A stretch of DNA of 64,000 nt. Origin: Xiheicaenibacterium sp046351325 (GTDB taxonomy: Bacteria; Myxococcota_A; Polyangia; Polyangiales; Polyangiaceae). Location of the stretch: the NCBI GenBank assembly GCA_046351325.1, contig JAXLYR010000002.1:930001-994000 (forward strand), written 5' to 3'. This document shows, piece after piece, positions 27,265 through 38,108 of this stretch. Below the pieces are notes generated by a model. That model saw nothing but the letters and a program-made list of their open reading frames with translations, was not told the origin of the DNA and did not search any database. Each line of letters begins with the position of its first letter. Position 1 is the stretch's first letter. Made by a program: the position numbers and the translations under genes.

Positions 27265-27363
27265 TGGCGGAAGCGCACAGGAATCGAACCTGCCCAGGAC
27301 ACCGGGAGGTGCCCCGCACCGGTTTTGAAGACCGGGGGCGGCGCCAGCCTACCAAGCGCTTCC
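27265..27363 (-). tRNA. selC: tRNA-Sec (UCA), selenocysteine
   Basis: On the minus strand the sequence begins GGAAGCGCTTGG and ends TGCGCTTCCG-CCA. The acceptor stem has 8 bp (GGAAGCGC/GCGCTTCC), longer than the usual 7, with discriminator G and encoded CCA. The anticodon loop is CTTCAAA (UCA, reading UGA). A long variable arm (GCGGGGCACCTCCCGGTGT region) and the T-loop GGTTCGATTCC are present. All are hallmarks of bacterial tRNA-Sec. Length is 99 nt. It implies UGA decoding as selenocysteine, with the elongation factor gene selB 5.4 kb away at 32716. Confidence 0.95.
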
Positions 27364-27471
27364 GAGCGGAGATTTAACGGGACTTCGTCGTGGTGTCCAG
27401 ACCCACGTCGACGCCGAACCTGCAGAGAACTCGGCTCAAAGCGAAGCGCGGGCTTACGCTCCCACGCCAGA

Positions 27472-28767
27472 GTGGAAGGATACGCGCCATTCGATTCGCT
27501 CGGCGTCGCCATGGCGGCGGGGCTGTTGATCGGCCTCGAGAGGGAGCAGGCCCGCGCTACGCCCGAGGGCGGGTCGTTCGTCGGCGGGCCGCGGTCCCAC
27601 GCGCTGATTGGCCTCTTCGGCGGCGTGACGGCTCTGCTCGCTGCGGTCGTGACGCCGTGGCTCGTGCCCGCGGGGCTCATCGCGGTCACAGTCCTCGTCG
27701 CGGTGAGCTACGCGGACGACGTGCGCGCTGGCCGCGACCAGGGGCTCACGACCGAGGCCGCGACGCTCGTGACGTTCGTGCTGGGTGTGCTCGCGGCCTC
27801 GCAGCGCGTGATGGAGTCCGACTCGCGCAGGCTCACGTTGGTCGCGGCGCTCGCGGTCACCGTGACGCTCCTCTTGTCAGCGAGGCCTTGGCTCAAATCG
27901 CTCATCGAGCGCGTGAGCCGCGACGATCTCTACGCCGTCGTGAAGTTCCTCATCGTCGCGGTGGTGGTGCTGCCGCTCTTGCCGAATCGCACGTACGGGC
28001 CGCTCGACGTGCTCAATCCCTTCAAGGTCGGCCTGATGGTCGTCCTCATCGCGGGGCTCGGCTTCGTCGGGTATGTCGCTTCGCGCGTGCTCGGTGAGGG
28101 GCGAGGCTTCGCGGTGACGGCGATCCTCGGTGGAATGGTCTCGTCGACGGCCGTGACGCTGTCTTTCGCCGGACGGGCGAAGGCGAGCGCAACGCTCGCG
28201 CGGCCCGCGGCGATCGCCATCGTGCTCGCGTCGACCATCATGTTCGTGCGCGTGCTCGTCGAGGTCCTCGCCGTGTACCCACCGCTCGCCCGCACGCTCG
28301 TGGGGCCGATCGCGGCGATGGCGACGGTCGGGGTCGCGGGCTGCGCGACGCTCTATTTCTCGAGGCGCGCAGCTCAGGTGGGCGACGGAGGCAAGGCGCC
28401 CGCGGTCGCGCTCTCCAACCCGTTCGAGCTGAGCTCCGCGGTGCGCTTCGGCGCGCTCTTCGCCGTCATCCTCGTCATTTGCAAAGCGGCGCAGGTGTAC
28501 GCGGGCGGCACTGGCATGTACCTGGCCGCGGCGCTCGCGGGGACGACCGACGTCGACGCGATCACGCTCTCGACTGCCAGCCTCGCGAAGGAGGGTGGGG
28601 TCGAGGCGTCGACGGCGGTGAACACCATCCTGATAGGGGCGGCGTCGAACACGCTGGTGAAGGCGACGATGACCGCAGTGGTCGGCGGCCTGCGGGTCGC
28701 GGTCGCCGTCCTCGCGACGTTCGGAGCGATGTTGCTGGTCGGGGCCCTGGCGACGTTCGTGCTTTGA
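27472..28767 (+). CDS. MgtC/SapB-family, DUF4010-type membrane protein
   Basis: The start is placed at GTG 27472 (VEGYAPFDSLGVAMAAG), giving 431 residues. The N-terminal third is the MgtC/SapB-like module: AAGLLIGLEREQ, then GPRSHALIGLFGGVTALLA and RDQGLTTEAATLVTFVLG. The remaining part is DUF4010, with about eight hydrophobic helices (VVKFLIVAVVVLPLLPN, MVVLIAGLGFVGYVASRVL, and a C-terminal YLAAALAGTTDVDAITLS). The GLxTD-like and TDVDA motifs are conserved in the family. Function is unknown; MgtC relatives affect Mg2+ homeostasis and membrane potential. It stands alone between tRNA-Sec and the RRM gene. Confidence 0.85.
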   Translation: MEGYAPFDSLGVAMAAGLLIGLEREQARATPEGGSFVGGPRSHALIGLFGGVTALLAAVVTPWLVPAGLIAVTVLVAVSYADDVRAGRDQGLTTEAATLVTFVLGVLAASQRVMESDSRRLTLVAALAVTVTLLLSARPWLKSLIERVSRDDLYAVVKFLIVAVVVLPLLPNRTYGPLDVLNPFKVGLMVVLIAGLGFVGYVASRVLGEGRGFAVTAILGGMVSSTAVTLSFAGRAKASATLARPAAIAIVLASTIMFVRVLVEVLAVYPPLARTLVGPIAAMATVGVAGCATLYFSRRAAQVGDGGKAPAVALSNPFELSSAVRFGALFAVILVICKAAQVYAGGTGMYLAAALAGTTDVDAITLSTASLAKEGGVEASTAVNTILIGAASNTLVKATMTAVVGGLRVAVAVLATFGAMLLVGALATFVL

Positions 28768-29145
28768 GGCCTCCGCGCGCCAGCGCGATCTTGACTTACA
28801 GGGCTGTCACACATCAGGCTCGCGAACAGTATTGTCAGCGCTATCGCGATGGAAGGCCGCGATGAAGGCGTCGCCGCGACGGGGCTCGCCCAATGGGAGT
28901 CGCGTGGGGACCCGCGACGAAGGAGCGTCGCTTTTGCTTGCTCGAAGAGGGTGATTCCACTAAAGAGTGACGCCTCACGAGACGTTTCCTGGCTGCTCGG
29001 TTTGTCGTTCTCTTCAAGGCGAAGAGCACGGCCGGTTCGGATAACTGGAAGACGAAGCGTGGTTTCGCGCCTCCTGCGTCTCCATTTCGGAGCGTCGCGA
29101 AAGCGCAATCCCTCCAGGCCGCGGCCGACCGCACAAGGACAGACC
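28768..29145. other. Long leader region of the RRM gene, no gene called
   Basis: Of these 378 bp, the distal part is open in frame with the RRM protein from 28849, but it has no domain-like sequence and looks non-coding. A TTGACT box at 28792 and a 6-bp hairpin (GTCGCG...CGCGAC near 28893-28912) are present. Cold-shock-type RNA-binding proteins often have long structured 5' leaders, and this could be one. Confidence 0.4.
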
Positions 29146-29421
29146 ATGGGCAACCGACTCTACGTAGGCAACCTCTCGTTCAACACCACCAAGCCGAGCA
29201 TCGAGAACGCATTTGCGTCCGCCGGCGAGGTCCGCGAGGTCGCGATCCCGACGGATCGTGAGACCGGGCAATCGCGCGGTTTCGCGTTCGTGACGATGGC
29301 CGACGCCAACGCCGCGAGCGTCGCGATCGCCACGCTGAACGGCCTCATGCTCGACGGTCGCCCGCTCCGCGTGAACGAAGCGCAAGAGCGCCCGAGCCGC
29401 GGTCCTCGTGACCGTTACTGA
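29146..29421 (+). CDS. Single-RRM RNA-binding protein
   Basis: A 91-residue protein, ATG 29146 preceded by AAGGAC. It is one RNA-recognition motif: RNP2 RLYVGNLSF and RNP1 SRGFAFVTMAD, with helix and strand spacing normal for the fold. The tail is short and Arg/Pro-rich (ERPSRGPRDRY), resembling bacterial and cyanobacterial Rbp proteins with a minimal glycine-poor tail. Such proteins bind single-stranded RNA and are often cold- or stress-induced; myxobacteria carry several. The next gene overlaps its end by 14 nt in another frame, suggesting coupled translation. Confidence 0.92.
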   Translation: MGNRLYVGNLSFNTTKPSIENAFASAGEVREVAIPTDRETGQSRGFAFVTMADANAASVAIATLNGLMLDGRPLRVNEAQERPSRGPRDRY

Positions 29422-29758
29422 TACGCCTGCTCGCCGCGGGGCGAAGAAGCCGTCGAGTGACGAGCTGCGAATCGTCGATCAGGCGCGCTCGCTGCATTCG
29501 CTCGACTATCACTTCGCGTGCGGCGACAGCCGGCTGACCCTGCGCGTCGAGCGCGCCCCGACGACGCCTGAGACCTGGCGTATCGAGGCGACGGGGCGAG
29601 TTCGCGTTGGAGTGGTTCCGAGCACCGCCACCGCGACTGGGGTCACCAAGATCGAAGCGCTCCACAACGTGGCTGCCGCCTGGTCTGCCTCGCGGGTGGA
29701 GCCTTTGCTGGCTTGGGACACCATCGAGAACCTGCTGCAACAGGTGCGGGCGCTGTAA
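29408..29758 (+). CDS. Small hypothetical protein coupled to the RRM gene
   Basis: A 116-residue protein, GTG 29408 overlapping the RRM gene. The N-terminus is basic and disordered (PARRGAKKPSSDE). The rest has helix VDQARSLHSLDYH, strands SRLTLRVERAPT, WRIEATGRVRVGVV, and a final helix (VEPLLAWDTIENLLQQVRAL). No family is recognised. Tight overlap with an RNA-binding protein suggests coexpression. A strong inverted repeat that may end transcription from both sides follows at 29767-29810. Confidence 0.6.
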   Translation: MTVTDTPARRGAKKPSSDELRIVDQARSLHSLDYHFACGDSRLTLRVERAPTTPETWRIEATGRVRVGVVPSTATATGVTKIEALHNVAAAWSASRVEPLLAWDTIENLLQQVRAL

Positions 29759-29766
29759 CGGGAGCG

Positions 29767-29810
29767 CGCGCTCACGTCGAGCCCAACAGGCTCGAGTAGA
29801 CGTGAGCGCG
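29767..29810. terminator. Bidirectional hairpin between convergent genes
   Basis: CGCGCTCACGTC and GACGTGAGCGCG form a perfect 12-bp stem, with an inner GAGCC/GGCTC helix around CAACA. It lies between the plus-strand gene ending at 29758 and the minus-strand protease ending at 29846. Stability is high but no U-tract follows on either side, so termination is inferred from position. Confidence 0.65.
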
Positions 29811-29845
29811 GCCTCTTGCTCGGTCCCCGCGTCAGCTCGAACTGA

Positions 29846-32485
29846 CTACTTCACCGAGACGTTGTCCACGTAGAACGTCGTGGGCAGGCTGCCGTCGTTC
29901 TCGACGACGAACTGCAGGTTGATGTTCGACCCGCGGTAAGCCGAGAGGTCGATCGTCTTCGGCGTGTACCAGGCGGTCTGCGCCCGATCGAGGTTCGAAT
30001 AGGTCTTGATGGTGGTCGGCGTGGTGTCGCCCCATTCGGTGACCTGGACGTGCAGCTTGTCCCAAGCCGTGCTCGCGTTGATCGACTCCGTAGTGTTGAT
30101 CGCCAGCTGGAAGGTCAGCGTGCCGGGTGAGGAGCTCGGGATGGTGATGACTTCCTGTTTGAGCGTGCCGGTGGCGTAGTCGGCGCCGCCGAAGATGGCT
30201 GCGCGGGTGCCGAACGACGCGGTGGTGTTCGTGGGCGTCGCGGAGCCGGTCGAGGTCCACGCGGTGCTCGTCGCGTTCTCGAAGTCTCCGTTGACCACCA
30301 TATCGGGGGCTGGCGGAGTGGCAGTCACGTCGACCCGGACGTTGTCGAGATAGAACGTCGACGGCAGCGACGAGTCATTGATACCGATGATTTGGATGCG
30401 GAAATCACGGCCCGCGAGGTTGGAGACATCGACGGGGCTGATGCTCACGAACCCCTTGTTCATGTTGCTGTACACACCAATCGAACGGATCGTGTTGCCC
30501 CACGCGTCGACGAGATCGACGAACAGTTTGTCGTAGGCGTAGGAAGTGCCCTCGGTCGTGTCGACGTACAGATTGAAGGACAGCTGCGCGTTGATAGGCC
30601 CATTCGGCAAGCGGATGCTCTGCGTGGCTGAGCCGGCCGCGTAGTCGGCCCCATTGATCTTGAGTGCGTTGCCGCCGTTCCAAAAGACGTTTGGAGTCGC
30701 GATCGAGGCGTAGCTCGCGAGCGACCAGTTCGTCGAAGCCTGGGTGAAGTCACCATTGGCGACGTTGTCGAAGCTCGTCACGCCGACGAGACCCCACGCG
30801 AGCGCGACGGCCTGAGCTTCCGGGCTATTGTAGCCGAAGTCGGTGTTGGCCGAGCCGATCGTCGCCGCCATCGCGTCTTTGAAATCGCTGCGCGCGGTCA
30901 TCCACCAGCGCTGGGCGCGATACCAGATGCGCATCGCCTTGTCGGCGCCGATACCTTGAACGACGCGTGAGCTATTGTGCGAGTGGCCACCGCCGAGGGC
31001 CGCGAGGGTGAAGGCCCTATTGGGGATACCCGAGTTCGTGTGGACGCCGCCAGAGTCACGCTTGGCCGAATCCCTCCTGAAGTCGTCGACGTGATCGGGC
31101 TGACCGCAGGCGCTCGGGTTGGTCATGTTTCGGAGCGCGCCACAGCCGCCTTGGAGCGATATGTCCTCGCCGACGAGCCACGTGTTCGCGCTCTGGCCCT
31201 TCACGTTGCGCTCCACCATCGCGCCGAAGATGTCGGCGAAGGACTCGTTGAGCGCGCCGGGCTCGCCGCCGTAGACCAGCTTGCTCGTCATCTCGACGAC
31301 GCAGTGACCGAACTCGTGCCCGAGGACGTCGAGCGCCGCGAACGAGCTGAAATTCACGCCGTCGCCGTCGCCGACCCAGATCATGCCGTTCGACGCGCTA
31401 GCGTTGTTCCAAGGTCCGCCGGTGACGGGGGCGGGCACGTGGACCAACGTCGTGATGGCCGTGGTCCCGTCGGTCGTCACCTGCTGACCCACGGGCATGC
31501 TGGTCTCCGGGGCGAGCCCCATGCTCTGGTTGAGTGAACGCAGATAGTCGACCGTTCGCGACAACACAAAATGTGCGGAGACGGCGTCAATGTCGTTGCC
31601 CGTCCAGTTGTCATCCGCGTCCGTAAGCCGCGAATATGCAGTGCCGTTCCAAGCGAACGAGACTGCCTTGCGGCTCGGGTCCTCCAGATAGTAGGTGTTG
31701 GCGCTGGAGCGGTATTGGCTGGTGAAGGCCTGGTTGCCATTGTAGCGGGTGTTGCCGCTGGCGTCCTTCAGCTCGTCGAAGGATTGGAGGATGTCCCCCG
31801 TGTGCGCGTCGACGAAGAGGACCGGGCTCTCGTGCGTTTGGTCGTCGACACGCATCCAATCCACGCGCCAAGCGAGCCTGTCTTCGGCGCCACGCAGGAC
31901 GAACAGCTCAGCACGAGCGGGGCGCTGGATACGCTCGGGGTCCGGGTAACCATCGAGGGCCTTCGCGATGGCTTCGTCCGCGCTGAGGCTCGGCACCGCC
32001 GAATCGGTCAATCGGACATGTCGATAAATCGAATCGGAGACCGAATGAAACTGACCGTCCGGTAGGATATGGACGATGGCCTCGCCGCCGTAGACTGGAA
32101 TCCCCGCATAGGTCTGTTGGACCCTCATGTGGCCAACCGCCACATCGTCGACCTCGACGCTGACGATATCGAGGCCGTCTTCGTCGCCGTCGAGCCCCAA
32201 GTCGTCGAGCTTGGACATAAGCACTTCGGTCGCCATCTTCTGGAGCTGGCCGAGGGCGCCCTGATCTTGGGTCATCGGCTCGAGCGCCCGCCAACCCTGA
32301 ATCGCGCTCTCTTTGTCTTTGGCGGCGTCCGCGCCCCCGCCCACTCCGTCCATGGTCTCGTCGTCTTCAGGAACAGAGTCAGCCCCACCCGCACAGCCAG
32401 CGAAGGCGACAGTCCCGAGCAAGGCAAGGACACGAGCCGCAGAACAGACGAGACTCCCGGACGAAAGCTTCGCAAAAGAACGCAT
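29846..32485 (-). CDS. Secreted M4 (thermolysin-like) metalloprotease, lipoprotein-type signal
   Basis: An 879-residue precursor from ATG 32485; upstream in-frame codons overlap the selB promoter and are rejected. Signal LLGTVAFAGCAGG has a lipobox. An FTP/PepSY-type propeptide follows (YAGIPVYGGEAIVHILPDG, RLAWRVDWMRVDDQTHESP). The catalytic domain has the zinc site GHEFGHCVVEM, the third ligand in GALNESFADIFGAMV, and the transition-state His in GGVHTNSGIPNRAFTL. About 250 C-terminal residues form two similar beta-sandwich modules, each ending in a STFYLDNV or TTFYVDNVS motif, typical of substrate- or cell-surface-binding appendices. It is probably exported and autoprocessed, fitting a predatory, protein-degrading lifestyle. 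Confidence 0.92.
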   Translation of the reverse strand: MRSFAKLSSGSLVCSAARVLALLGTVAFAGCAGGADSVPEDDETMDGVGGGADAAKDKESAIQGWRALEPMTQDQGALGQLQKMATEVLMSKLDDLGLDGDEDGLDIVSVEVDDVAVGHMRVQQTYAGIPVYGGEAIVHILPDGQFHSVSDSIYRHVRLTDSAVPSLSADEAIAKALDGYPDPERIQRPARAELFVLRGAEDRLAWRVDWMRVDDQTHESPVLFVDAHTGDILQSFDELKDASGNTRYNGNQAFTSQYRSSANTYYLEDPSRKAVSFAWNGTAYSRLTDADDNWTGNDIDAVSAHFVLSRTVDYLRSLNQSMGLAPETSMPVGQQVTTDGTTAITTLVHVPAPVTGGPWNNASASNGMIWVGDGDGVNFSSFAALDVLGHEFGHCVVEMTSKLVYGGEPGALNESFADIFGAMVERNVKGQSANTWLVGEDISLQGGCGALRNMTNPSACGQPDHVDDFRRDSAKRDSGGVHTNSGIPNRAFTLAALGGGHSHNSSRVVQGIGADKAMRIWYRAQRWWMTARSDFKDAMAATIGSANTDFGYNSPEAQAVALAWGLVGVTSFDNVANGDFTQASTNWSLASYASIATPNVFWNGGNALKINGADYAAGSATQSIRLPNGPINAQLSFNLYVDTTEGTSYAYDKLFVDLVDAWGNTIRSIGVYSNMNKGFVSISPVDVSNLAGRDFRIQIIGINDSSLPSTFYLDNVRVDVTATPPAPDMVVNGDFENATSTAWTSTGSATPTNTTASFGTRAAIFGGADYATGTLKQEVITIPSSSPGTLTFQLAINTTESINASTAWDKLHVQVTEWGDTTPTTIKTYSNLDRAQTAWYTPKTIDLSAYRGSNINLQFVVENDGSLPTTFYVDNVSVK

Positions 32486-32715
32486 GATCGCTCCAGCTGC
32501 GCAAAGAGCCTGACCACCCCTCGTGGCGGCCTGCGCGTCGCCGGAGCCAATGGCAAGAGCTCTGCCAGCGGGCTTTGGGTCGATTTGCTCGGCCTTTTGC
32601 TCGAGCGGCGATGTGCGGCTGTGCAAGGCTGCGCAGGTCGCGCTCAGTTGCGCTGCGCATGCCCGAGCGAGCGCGCAGGAGGCCCACCTTCGTGGCTTCG
32701 GGGAACCCGAGTAGC

Positions 32716-34649
<1,934 letters not shown>

Positions 34650-34677
34650 TTCTGGGCTTTTCCTGTAGTCTCGGCGC

Positions 34678-36368
34678 GTGCTTGGTCGAAAGGCTCTTGG
34701 GGTCGGGTCCCTCACCGCACTCGCATCGCTGACGCTCGCTGGCTCCGCGCTCGCTGACGAGCCGTGGTCCGATCCGGACCCGGCAGAGCCGCCGATGCGC
34801 ATCCCCATCGGCGACTTCGGCATCACGGGCGGCGCCGAGTACCGCGCGCAGCTCACGTACATCAACCCGATCTCGCTCAAAGCTCGATCTCGCAGCGACG
34901 CGTCTCGTGGATCGAGCATCGCCTGCGCCTCGACGCGGCGATCGACTACGACGAGAAGGTCAAGGCTCGTTTCGAGCTTCGACATCCTCGACGGCGTGCT
35001 CTGGGGCGACAACGGCGGGCCGCTCGACGATCCGAAGACGAACACCGGGGACCACGGTCAACACGAAGAACCCGAACAACGCGGTCCCTTGCATCGGCTT
35101 CCGCGGCTGGCGGCATCGCCAGCAGCATTCGCTGCGCCGCAGGCCAGATCTTCAAGGTGCGACGGCTCTACGGCGACATCGTCACGCCGATCGGCCTCCT
35201 GCGGATCGGCCGGCAGCCCTTCAGCCTCGGCAACACCTTGCAAGGGCGTGCCGGGTGACGGGCGCTTCAGCAGTTCGGCATCGCGCGCGAGGGCAAGCTC
35301 GTCCCGAATCGCATCACGTTCGGCACGAAGCCCTCGAGGCCCTGAAGCCGGCTGAGCAGCGCAACCTCTCGCTCGACGAGGGGCTCTTCATCGTGGCCGT
35401 CTACGACCACCTCGTGAGCGACGATCTGCGGCTCTTCAGCGACGACGAACATCAAGCGGGCGGCGCGCTCTTCTTCGAAGGCGAAGGAGTACCCGATCGG
35501 GCAAGACCTCGAGGTCATGGGCTACTTCGTCCAGCGCTGGAGCGACGAGTTCTCGACCAACGTGAGCATCTTCGGTGGGCGTGCGATGAGCCGCTTCGGC
35601 CCGGTGTACGTCGGCCTCGAGGGCGCCGCGAACCTCGGCAAGACGCGCGAGGTCGCTGCCGCTTACAAGGCGATCACCAACGATCCCGTCGTCGATCAGA
35701 ACATCGTGCAGGTCGGCGCGCGCGCGGTCGTTCGCGTCGATTACCCGGTGCAGCGCGCGCGCGACGAGCGCAAGCCGGGCGACGGCTACCTCGAGGTCGA
35801 CTTCGCGTCGAGGGCGACGGCGACCCGCAGGCGCGCACGGATCTCTCGCAATTCACTGGAGCTCGGACATGAACGTCAGCCTCTTGATGTTCGAGCACGC
35901 GCTCCGTTTCAGAGCGCGCGCGGCGGCGCCCGCGGCCCGAGCCGTCGAGACGCTGCGCATCGAGATATCATCATCCATCGACGCGATCGACGCGCGGCGC
36001 GTTCGCGGACGCGCTCGCGATCTTCCTGGATCGACTTCCGCCCCCACGAGGACGTGCTCATCGCGCAGGCGTGCTCATCGCGTGGGCGCCCGAGCCAGTC
36101 GTGGATCCGGTGGGCTCGCTGCTCGCGCTAGGCCGGCGTTTCGATCGAAGACGACCTCGTCAACTACGCGGGCGGCAAGCCGAGGCGGATCTACGGAACC
36201 GAGCTCGATCTCCGCACGCAGTGGCGCTTCCTCAACCACTTCACCGCCGATCTCGAGGGCGCGATCTGTTCCCCCCGGCGACGCCCTCCAAGACGAAAAC
36301 GGCGACGCCGCGCGGAGCATCCTGCTCCAGGGCCGCACGAGCTGTGCTGATCGCGAGGCCTGGCATGA
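34678..36368 (+). pseudogene. Outer-membrane beta-barrel-type protein, multiply frameshifted
   Basis: GTG 34678 opens a Sec signal (LGRKALGVGSLTALASLTLA then GSALA-DEP). Strand-rich segments appear in successive frames: FGITGGAEYRAQLTYINP, RVSWIEHRLRLDAAIDYDE, FDILDGVLWGDNGGPLDDP, IVTPIGLLRIGRQPFSLGN, MGYFVQRWSDEFSTNVSIFG, NIVQVGARAVVRVDYP, and RIYGTELDLRTQWRFLNHF. This looks like a porin-like barrel of about 560 residues. At least five frame changes are needed to read it. In the last frame the stop TGA at 36366-36368 overlaps the next ATG as ATGA, which supports reading this as one gene coupled to the following lipoprotein. Confidence 0.6.
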
Positions 36369-37451
36369 AGAAGTCGTTCGGCGCTCTCCTTCGTTGCTCT
36401 GTCGTTCGCGCTCGGCGCGGCGGCGCTCTCGATGCCCGCGTGTAGAGGTCTACAGCTCGCCGCCACGCGTCCTCGATCGAGGGGCTCGTCGACGGCGGGC
36501 TCGCCGACCCGTCGGCGCCCATCGTCATTCGCTTCAGCGAGAGCCTGTCGATCCGGCGAGCAGGAAGATTCAGGTCGTGAAGCTCCTCGTCGACGCCGAG
36601 GGCAACCTCGGCGACGAAGACGACGACCCCGACACGAACCTCGGCGCGTTCTTCGGGTACGACCCGTCCACCGCGAACATCTTCGGCGGCACTGGCGAGT
36701 TCGCCGCGAACAACACGGCGTTCGTGATTCGTCCCAACGTGAGCCTGCCGATCGGGCCGAGCCTCACGCCGTTGCACGATCGAGCGGGCTGCGCGACCTC
36801 GACGGCGCAGATTGGGCGGTGCCGGCGCATCGTCTTCAGCTATCGGCTCTCTTGCGGCGAGGGCGGGGACCGACCTCTTCCCGAGTGGGTCCTGTCCTCC
36901 TCGCCAACGTCGAGGTGCCGATCGAGACGCAGATCCAGCTCCTCGCGCGCATCACGACGTCGACCCCGGCCACCGGCAGTTCGTCGACGTTCCTGCTGGT
37001 GGACCTCGTCAACCGGACGGAACCCGAATGCGATCCGCCGTGCGACGCAGGCGGGGCCTGTGCCCCTCCCCGCCGAGGAGTGCGTCGTGCCGTCGACGAA
37101 GGCCGGGACCGAGGACGAGTGGCCTGATTTCGTGCCGAACCCACGCCCGCCCCGTTGGCTATAGCTTCAAGGTCGAGGGCTGCGTCGTCGCGACCAGCAG
37201 GCCCGGCACGGTCGCGTTCGTGAACCTGCCGGCGGACGTCGACATCCAGCAGCCCGACGTGTTCGTCAAGGCATCAACTGACCGCGTCCTTCAGGACGTG
37301 AACGGCGCGTTCCGTGGGACGGACGCGGAAGTCCGCCGCGAGAGGGTGTTCCTCGGGACGACGGACAGCGGCGCAGCGAGCGGCACCGTCGTCGCGATGA
37401 AGATCCCCCGATGGGGAGGAGCCGGCGAACATTCCCTATCCGGAGGAGTGA
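36365..37451 (+). pseudogene. Lipoprotein gene downstream of the barrel gene, multiply frameshifted
   Basis: ATG 36365 gives MKKSFGAL; one shift then reads FVALSFALGAAALSMPAC, a lipoprotein signal. Further pieces in other frames: IVIRFSESLSI, VKLLVDAEGNLGDEDDDPD, NNTAFVIRPNVSLPIGPSL, LLANVEVPIETQIQLLARI, YSFKVEGCVVATSRPGTVA, and PADVDIQQPDVFVKASTDR. The IRFSESLS-type motif near the start is typical of Ig-like (SbsA/Big) domains. In the final frame the protein would end PDGEEPANIPYPEE with stop 37449-37451, reached by an indel in the CCCCC run at 37403-37407. The product is probably the surface partner of the barrel protein. Confidence 0.55.
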
Positions 37452-37582
37452 GGGAGAGCAGAGGGAGAGCGCGAGTGGGAAGAGCGGAGAGGGAAGAGCG
37501 CGAGGGAAGAGCGCAGGGGGAAGAGCGCGAGGGAAGAGCGCGAGGGAGAGAAGGGGAAGGGGAAGAGGGCTGGGCGGAGTGG
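37452..37582. repeat. Polypurine tandem repeat on the plus strand
   Basis: About 130 bp of almost pure purine, built from variants of GGGAAGAGCGCGA, with the only pyrimidines in the GCGC steps. It follows the lipoprotein gene stop directly. Such tracts can form triplex or R-loop structures and are slippage-prone. The remaining stretch to 37755 is GC-rich with repeated CGTGCTCG; no gene is visible there. Confidence 0.65.
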
Positions 37583-37755
37583 GTTTTGTAGCTTCCCGCC
37601 GTGCTCGGCTCGCACAAGGCCGGGGCCGTGCTCGCCGTGCTCGGCCCGGGGAGCCCCGCGACCGCAGGACTCGCGGGGATCTCGGGGACCCGGGCCTGCG
37701 CGGTGCTCGCCTGCGCTCGCAGCCTTGCGCGTGCCTGTGCGGCGGGGTGGAGCCG

Positions 37756-38076
37756 CATGCTCCGCATCTATCCCGTCCTCCTCGAGCTCATCACGACCCT
37801 TCAACCCACCATCGCGCTGATCGCCCGGCGCGACCCCGATCTCGCGAGGCAGCTGCGCCTTTGTCTCGCAAGCGCGCACTCAACGTCGCCCGAGGGCGCA
37901 CACAGCCGCTGCCGCAATCGACAGGCGCGCTATCTGGCTGCGCTCGGCTCAGCCGGGAGGCGTTTGCTTGTCTCGAGATCGCCGTCGCCGCGGGCTACGT
38001 GCCCGCGATCGCTCCAGCGGTGCAGGCTGGGTTCGACCACGTCATCGGCGTGCTCGTGCGCGTCGTTCGGTGGTAG
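37756..38076 (+). pseudogene. Four-helix-bundle (S23/Avd-like) protein, frameshifted
   Basis: ATG 37756 starts MLRIYPVLLELITTLQPTIA followed by RRDPDLARQLR; after one or two shifts the sequence continues KRALNVARG, GAHSRCRNRQARYLAALGSA, then EAFACLEIAVAAGYVPAI and FDHVIGVLVRVVRW. The order helix-1, LARQLRRA, SVALNVAEGA, and AxGSAxE matches the small four-helix-bundle family first found in 23S rRNA intervening sequences and, as Avd, in diversity-generating retroelements. Length, about 107 codons, is normal. No reverse transcriptase or rRNA is nearby, so it is the common stand-alone form. Indels here continue the error-rich stretch from selB onward. Confidence 0.65.
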
Positions 38077-38108
38077 TCGCTCCGCGACAGCACAATCGCT
38101 CGGTGAAA

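Noticed and set aside
28849..29145. N-terminal extension of the RRM protein
   Set aside because: The frame is open but has no domain-like sequence; ATG 29146 has a good ribosome-binding site and begins exactly at the RRM fold.
37756..38076. Diversity-generating retroelement (Avd-like four-helix gene)
   Set aside because: No reverse transcriptase, template repeat or variable repeat in the surrounding sequence; the stand-alone family is common.
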